A stretch of DNA of 64,000 bases. It comes from Acidimicrobiales bacterium (GTDB lineage Bacteria; Actinomycetota; Acidimicrobiia; Acidimicrobiales; Acidimicrobilacustridaceae). The notes under the pieces were generated by a model. That model worked only from the letters and a program-made list of their open reading frames with translations. It ran no database searches and was not told where the DNA came from. How positions within the stretch are numbered: position 1 is the first letter of the stretch; every line of letters begins with the position of its first letter. This document shows positions 63,323 to 64,000 of the stretch, in pieces. Location: NCBI GenBank assembly GCA_025456085.1, contig JALOLF010000002.1, positions 1-64,000 on the forward strand. Reading direction: 5' to 3'. The position numbers were made by a program, and so were the translations under genes.

Positions 63323-64000
63323 GCAGGGTGGGCCGGCGGCTCCCGGTGCGCCCCGAGCTGTGGGCCGGGTGGGCACCCAACGGTGTGGGCCAGCAGAAGC
63401 CGCACCACTACCGGGAGATGGCCATCGCCGCGTGGGAGAACCGGGCCCACCCCCGCTACGCCTGGGAGGTGCTCACCCGCGGGGTGTGCGACGGCTGCGC
63501 CCTCGGCGTGGCCGGCCTGCACGACTGGACCATCGACGGCGTGCACCTGTGCACGACCCGCCTGCGCCTGCTGGAGCTGAACACCGCCGACGTGTTCGAC
63601 CCGCTCGTGGTGTCCGACGTGGCGGCGCTGCGGGGCCACTCGAGCGAGCAGCTCCGATCGCTCGGCCGGTTGGGGCATCCGCTGCGTCGTCGCCGGGGCG
63701 ACGAGGGGTTCCGCCGCATCTCCTGGACCGAGGCGCTGGAGGTGCTCGTCGAGGGCCTGCGCGCCGCCGGGGGTGAGCGCAGCGCGCTCTACCTGACCAG
63801 TCGGGGGCTCACCAACGAGACCTACTACGTCGCCGGCAAGGCAGCCCGTGCCCTGGGCATCGCCGGCGTCGACTCCGCGGCCCGGGTGTGTCACGCCCCG
63901 TCGACGGTGGCGCTCAAGCAGACCATCGGGGTGGCCGCCACCACCTGCTCGCTCACCGACGTGCTCGAGAGCGACCTGATCGTGATCTGGGGCGCGAACC
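63319..64000 (+). CDS. FdhF/YdeP-type molybdopterin oxidoreductase (cut by window end)
   Basis: The first 227 codons of a molybdopterin oxidoreductase of the YdeP group. The conserved entry reads HYREMAIAAWENRAHP, then LTRGVCDGCALGVAGLHDW and VHLCTTRL, followed by WTEALEVLVEGLRAAGG and YLTSRGLTNETYYVAGKAAR. YdeP-type enzymes resemble formate dehydrogenase alpha subunits and are linked to acid or oxidative stress. GTG start at 63319, coupled to fdhD. The 3' end is not in the window. Confidence 0.9.
   Translation, partial: MSRVGRRLPVRPELWAGWAPNGVGQQKPHHYREMAIAAWENRAHPRYAWEVLTRGVCDGCALGVAGLHDWTIDGVHLCTTRLRLLELNTADVFDPLVVSDVAALRGHSSEQLRSLGRLGHPLRRRRGDEGFRRISWTEALEVLVEGLRAAGGERSALYLTSRGLTNETYYVAGKAARALGIAGVDSAARVCHAPSTVALKQTIGVAATTCSLTDVLESDLIVIWGAN

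Noticed and set aside
61841-63376. Long upstream extension of the glycosyltransferase frame, antisense to fdhD
   Set aside because: The family N-terminus and coiled coil begin near the ATG at 61840; the extension has no domain and covers an opposite-strand fdhD gene with clear motifs.

Overview
The window is a high-GC actinobacterial chromosome segment. Gene content and order match the core block that in Mycobacterium runs from the DUF2342 metalloprotease and tilS through ftsH, the fol genes, panC/panD/coaX, clpC, radA/disA, carD, ispD/ispF and rlmB. Frequent GTG/TTG starts, F420- and mycothiol-type functions, and many short secreted proteins point to a deep-branching actinobacterium, probably of the Acidimicrobiia. 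That placement is an inference from gene content; no rRNA gene is present.

Layout. (1) 1-4.1 kb is accessory and eroded. It holds a two-TM PH-like protein, a vapBC toxin-antitoxin pair, two broken fragments of a secreted repeat protein, an inverted 91-bp duplication, and the 3' half of a tRNA-Thr gene flanked by short direct repeats, which looks like the far end of an integrated element lying to the left. (2) 4.1-12 kb carries a frameshifted cyclase/AAA-ATPase regulator, a sugar-type binding lipoprotein, an F420-type nitroreductase-like protein, an FAD/FNR fusion and a coiled-coil membrane protein. (3) 12.2-30 kb holds the SigR-type sigma factor with its zinc anti-sigma factor, a 41-residue membrane protein, the DUF2342 protease, tilS-hpt-ftsH, folE-folP-[pseudophosphatase]-folB-folK, a DUF2520 protein, panC-panD, nadB-[scramblase-like]-nadC-coaX, and an epimerase/acyltransferase-like pair. 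(4) 30-47.3 kb holds a peptide-type binding lipoprotein, a polyprenyl synthase, clpC, a LppM-like lipoprotein, a sulfatase, radA-disA, guaB, a Crp-type regulator, carD, ispD-ispF-rlmB. (5) 47.3-64 kb holds a coupled kinase-like/class III PLP enzyme pair, tRNA-Thr(TGT), a LytR_C (VirR-like) gene, otsB/otsA, glycerate kinase, an amidase, gpgS, a sulfur-carrier-like protein, a CIRCE-controlled groEL, a glycosyltransferase, a nitrobindin-like protein, and fdhD followed by a YdeP-type molybdoenzyme cut by the window end.

How the genes work together. The centre is a vitamin and cofactor factory (folate, pantothenate/CoA, NAD) joined to protein quality control (FtsH, ClpC, GroEL), DNA-integrity signalling (RadA, DisA), isoprenoid precursor synthesis (IspD, IspF, polyprenyl synthase) and transcription control (CarD, SigR, Crp). 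The right part is rich in compatible-solute enzymes (trehalose and glucosyl-phosphoglycerate).

A striking window-wide feature is a TANNNT hexamer 6-10 nt upstream of the start codon in about two dozen genes, the arrangement of leaderless transcripts. In five gene junctions the TAG stop codon of the upstream gene is itself the first half of that hexamer. Other candidates for something new are a predicted kinase/PLP-enzyme module at 47.3-49.4 kb, a Cys-to-Gly phosphatase-like protein inside the folate operon, and a promoter-hairpin unit at 35.7 kb.
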